Assembly (NCBI GenBank): GCA_012032075.1
Contig: JAAURU010000006.1
Coordinates: forward strand, 1-22,249
DNA length: 22,249 bases
Origin: Flavobacterium sp.
GTDB taxonomy: Bacteria; Bacteroidota; Bacteroidia; Flavobacteriales; Flavobacteriaceae
Reading direction: 5' to 3'
The position numbers and the translations under genes were made by a program. Shown piece by piece: positions 21,201 to 22,249 of the stretch; position 1 is the stretch's first letter, and the number at the start of each line of letters is the position of its first letter. The notes under the pieces are model-generated. The model saw nothing but the letters and a program-made list of their open reading frames with translations. It made no database searches and had not been told where the DNA came from.

Positions 21201-21950
21201 ATTAACGAATTTGAGTTTCCATTTGCACTAACATTTCCACTACAAGTTATAGGTTTTTCTCTTACATTAATATCAATTATATTAGTTGTTTCATATAAAA
21301 CAATTTGAAATGTGGATTTTCTCCCATTAAAGCCGGTACAATTAAAGTGATTGACTTCATTAAAATTAATAATACATTTTCTAAAAGGAGCAGTTCCAAT
21401 AGTTAAGTAAGAAATCGTTCCACAGTTTTCTCCAGTAGCACAACCAAAACCTACAGGAATATTAAGCATGTCTTGAAAACCACCAAATATTGCATTTCTT
21501 ACAAGTGAAGGACTTGGTGTTGTGTTAGTAATGGAAGAAAACGAACCTTCTGGAATACTACTATCATATCCAAACCTTACAATTCCATTATCTCCTACAT
21601 TAAGTGATGAATAGATGTTATTATAAAAGCAAAAATTAAAGCCAATAGGAATATTTGAACTCCAAGTATCATCTCCAATAAACACAATTGGATTTCCATC
21701 TGTATAGTTGCCAGTTGTATTATATGCAACTTGTTGCACACTGTAATCTGTAGTTGAGCTAAGATTAGGAAACGTAGCCGTTAGTTCTACAATTTTTGTA
21801 GGTTTAAAAATTATAATCACAATCTATAGTTACAGTTCCAGTATTGTTGTTTTGATCTGTAATTAATACAGTTGGATCATTTTGTCCAGTAATTATTTGA
21901 AAAAAAAATAAAAGTAATACTACTAAAGAAGGATTTAATTTTGTTATCAT
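15211..21950 (-). CDS. Giant modular cell-surface protein with T9SS type B (gliding-motility-associated) C-terminus, frameshifted
   Basis: About 2246 residues after repair. The signal peptide MITKLNPSLVVLLLFFFQ starts at 21950. The N-terminal ~250 residues form a beta-rich domain (GDDTWSSNIPIGFNFCFYN, NAIFGGFQDM, STFQIVLYETTNIIDI) resembling nidogen or lectin-like heads, then a PKD-like strand set (TLQWFNAAGTFIG). About 17-18 modules follow, each opening with Cys-Asp and an Asp/Asn-Gly loop such as CDIDADG, CDFENDG or CDNLGDG, and closing with (V/F)(V/F)VR-type strands and a second Cys. A SprB-like repeat (GLGNYSYQLNNEI) precedes FFTPNGDGYNDHWQIQGI, the type B sorting domain. Breaks lie at about 21808 (extra base), 17142 (one extra or two missing), 16917, 16192 and 15228 (one lost each). 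The last one restores the terminal SHFAMKR. It is probably exposed on the cell surface. Confidence 0.88.
15880..20910 (-). repeat. Array of ~95-residue Cys/Asp-rich modules within the surface protein
   Basis: The conserved Cys codons fall near plus-strand positions 20885, 20610, 20335, 20000, 19690, 19425, 19125, 18812, 18530, 18232, 17925, 17635, 17355, 17065, 16785, 16487, 16205 and 15905, a spacing of about 265-335 bp. The module consensus by eye is C-D-x-(D/N)-x-(D/N)-G, then DL, then (T/S)YY or YH, then A..G.NPI, then Y...T..(V/I)(Y/F)VR, then C. The copies are diverged at the DNA level, so this is an old protein-level array, not a recent tandem duplication. Confidence 0.85.
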
Positions 21951-21972
21951 ATAAAAAAACTGTCATATTAAA

Positions 21973-21980
21973 CAAAATTA
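21973..21980 (-). promoter_or_regulatory. Candidate -7 box (TAATTTTG) for the giant surface protein
   Basis: On the minus strand TAATTTTG fits TAnnTTTG and lies 22 bp before the ATG at 21950, giving a very short leader. There is no clear -33 TTG. The remaining 21981-22110 gap is AT-rich with A/T runs and no gene that I can support. Confidence 0.4.
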
Positions 21981-22110
21981 AATTATTCTTAAAATTATTA
22001 GTTAGTTATGCGATTAAAGGATAAAAAAAACGACAACAAGGGCTTATTTTTTTTTTATTAAAAAGATTAAGTTAAAGTGATATGTTTTTAGTTTATTTCT
22101 TTAAAAAAAA

Positions 22111-22148
22111 GTATAAAAAACAAAAACCTCAAGTGTAAGCTTGGGATT
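22111..22148 (-). terminator. Hairpin with T-rich tail on the minus strand, second copy of the fabV-type element
   Basis: Read on the minus strand, AATCCCAAG pairs with CTTGAGGTT around CTTACA with one mismatch and one wobble pair, followed by TTTTTGTTTTTTATAC. It would end a minus-strand gene entering from the right edge. The core at 22128-22148 is identical over 21 bp to the fabV terminator core and lies in the same direction on the plus strand. On the plus strand it lacks a T-run, so the minus-strand reading is preferred. Confidence 0.65.
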
Positions 22149-22197
22149 ATTCGTTATTATATTATTTTTTTTAGAGTAGTTTCAATTTTTTACGTTT

Positions 22198-22249
22198 TCA
22201 ATTTTTTTTAACCTGTACTATCAACTCTTCTAGTTTTTCTCTATTATCT
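22198..22249 (-). CDS. Possible C-terminal end of a minus-strand gene
   Basis: The minus-strand frame from the window edge reads DNREKLEELIVQVKKN and stops at 22198-22200. Charged, helix-like composition and a terminator hairpin about 50 bp downstream make a genuine gene tail plausible. Sixteen residues are too few to recognise a family, and a frame error here cannot be excluded given the rest of the window. Confidence 0.35.
   Translation of the reverse strand, partial: DNREKLEELIVQVKKN

Noticed and set aside
15211..21950. DNA-level tandem repeat or CRISPR-like array
   Set aside because: The ~290-bp periodicity is a protein-module pattern with diverged DNA. No short identical repeats with unique spacers are present.
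1..22249. tRNA, rRNA, insertion sequence, integrase or attachment site
   Set aside because: I looked for cloverleaf-like conserved tRNA blocks, transposase motifs and terminal inverted repeats in the intergenic gaps and saw none. The gaps are short and AT-rich.

Overview
The window reads as AT-rich chromosomal DNA from a member of the Flavobacteriaceae (Bacteroidota), probably Flavobacterium or a close relative. The evidence is low GC, near-absence of Shine-Dalgarno sequences, TAnnTTTG-type -7 boxes, the gene order dapA-bamD-rpoZ-coaBC-DUF4835-recN-fabV, and two secreted proteins ending in type IX secretion system (T9SS) sorting domains, one type A and one type B.

Layout. (1) 1-2140: the 3' end of a membrane protein (YhhN-like) converges on a minus-strand pair encoding the two halves of a 5'-nucleotidase: a Tat-exported metallophosphatase domain (428-1347) and a lipoprotein carrying the C-terminal nucleotidase domain (1358-2140). 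(2) 2189-10323: a compact plus-strand housekeeping cluster with short gaps or overlaps. It holds a DUF6913-like protein, dapA (lysine and cell-wall precursor synthesis), bamD (outer-membrane protein assembly), an rpoZ/Rpb6-like RNA polymerase subunit, coaBC (coenzyme A synthesis), a DUF4835 exported protein, recN (DNA repair), a TPR protein and fabV (enoyl-ACP reductase). A strong hairpin terminator follows fabV. (3) 10546-14710: a roughly 1388-residue secreted protein that combines an N-terminal beta-propeller-like region, a central alpha/beta-hydrolase (lipase/esterase-like) region and a T9SS type A C-terminus. A bidirectional terminator follows. (4) 14822-21950, minus strand: a small unrecognised protein and a giant (about 2246 residues) modular surface protein. 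The giant protein has some 17-18 Cys/Asp-rich modules of about 95 residues, a SprB-like repeat and a T9SS type B (gliding-motility-associated) C-terminus. (5) 21951-22249: promoter region, a second copy of the fabV-type hairpin and probably the tail of another minus-strand gene.

The dominant oddity is quality rather than biology. Eleven of the gene bodies were followed codon by codon across breaks, and about 20 single-base frame breaks (mostly lost A or T in runs of 2-8) plus one in-frame stop were found. They hit bamD, which is expected to be essential, as well as recN, fabV, DUF4835 and both T9SS proteins. In each case conserved family sequence continues in the next frame, and repairing the breaks gives lengths divisible by three. 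The simplest explanation is uncorrected homopolymer errors in the underlying reads or assembly. The coordinates below therefore span the repaired genes.

I did not find a CRISPR array, tRNA, rRNA, insertion sequence, phage gene or recognised defence system. The most biologically interesting items are the propeller-hydrolase-T9SS fusion and the giant modular surface protein, which lie between two identical 21-bp hairpin elements.
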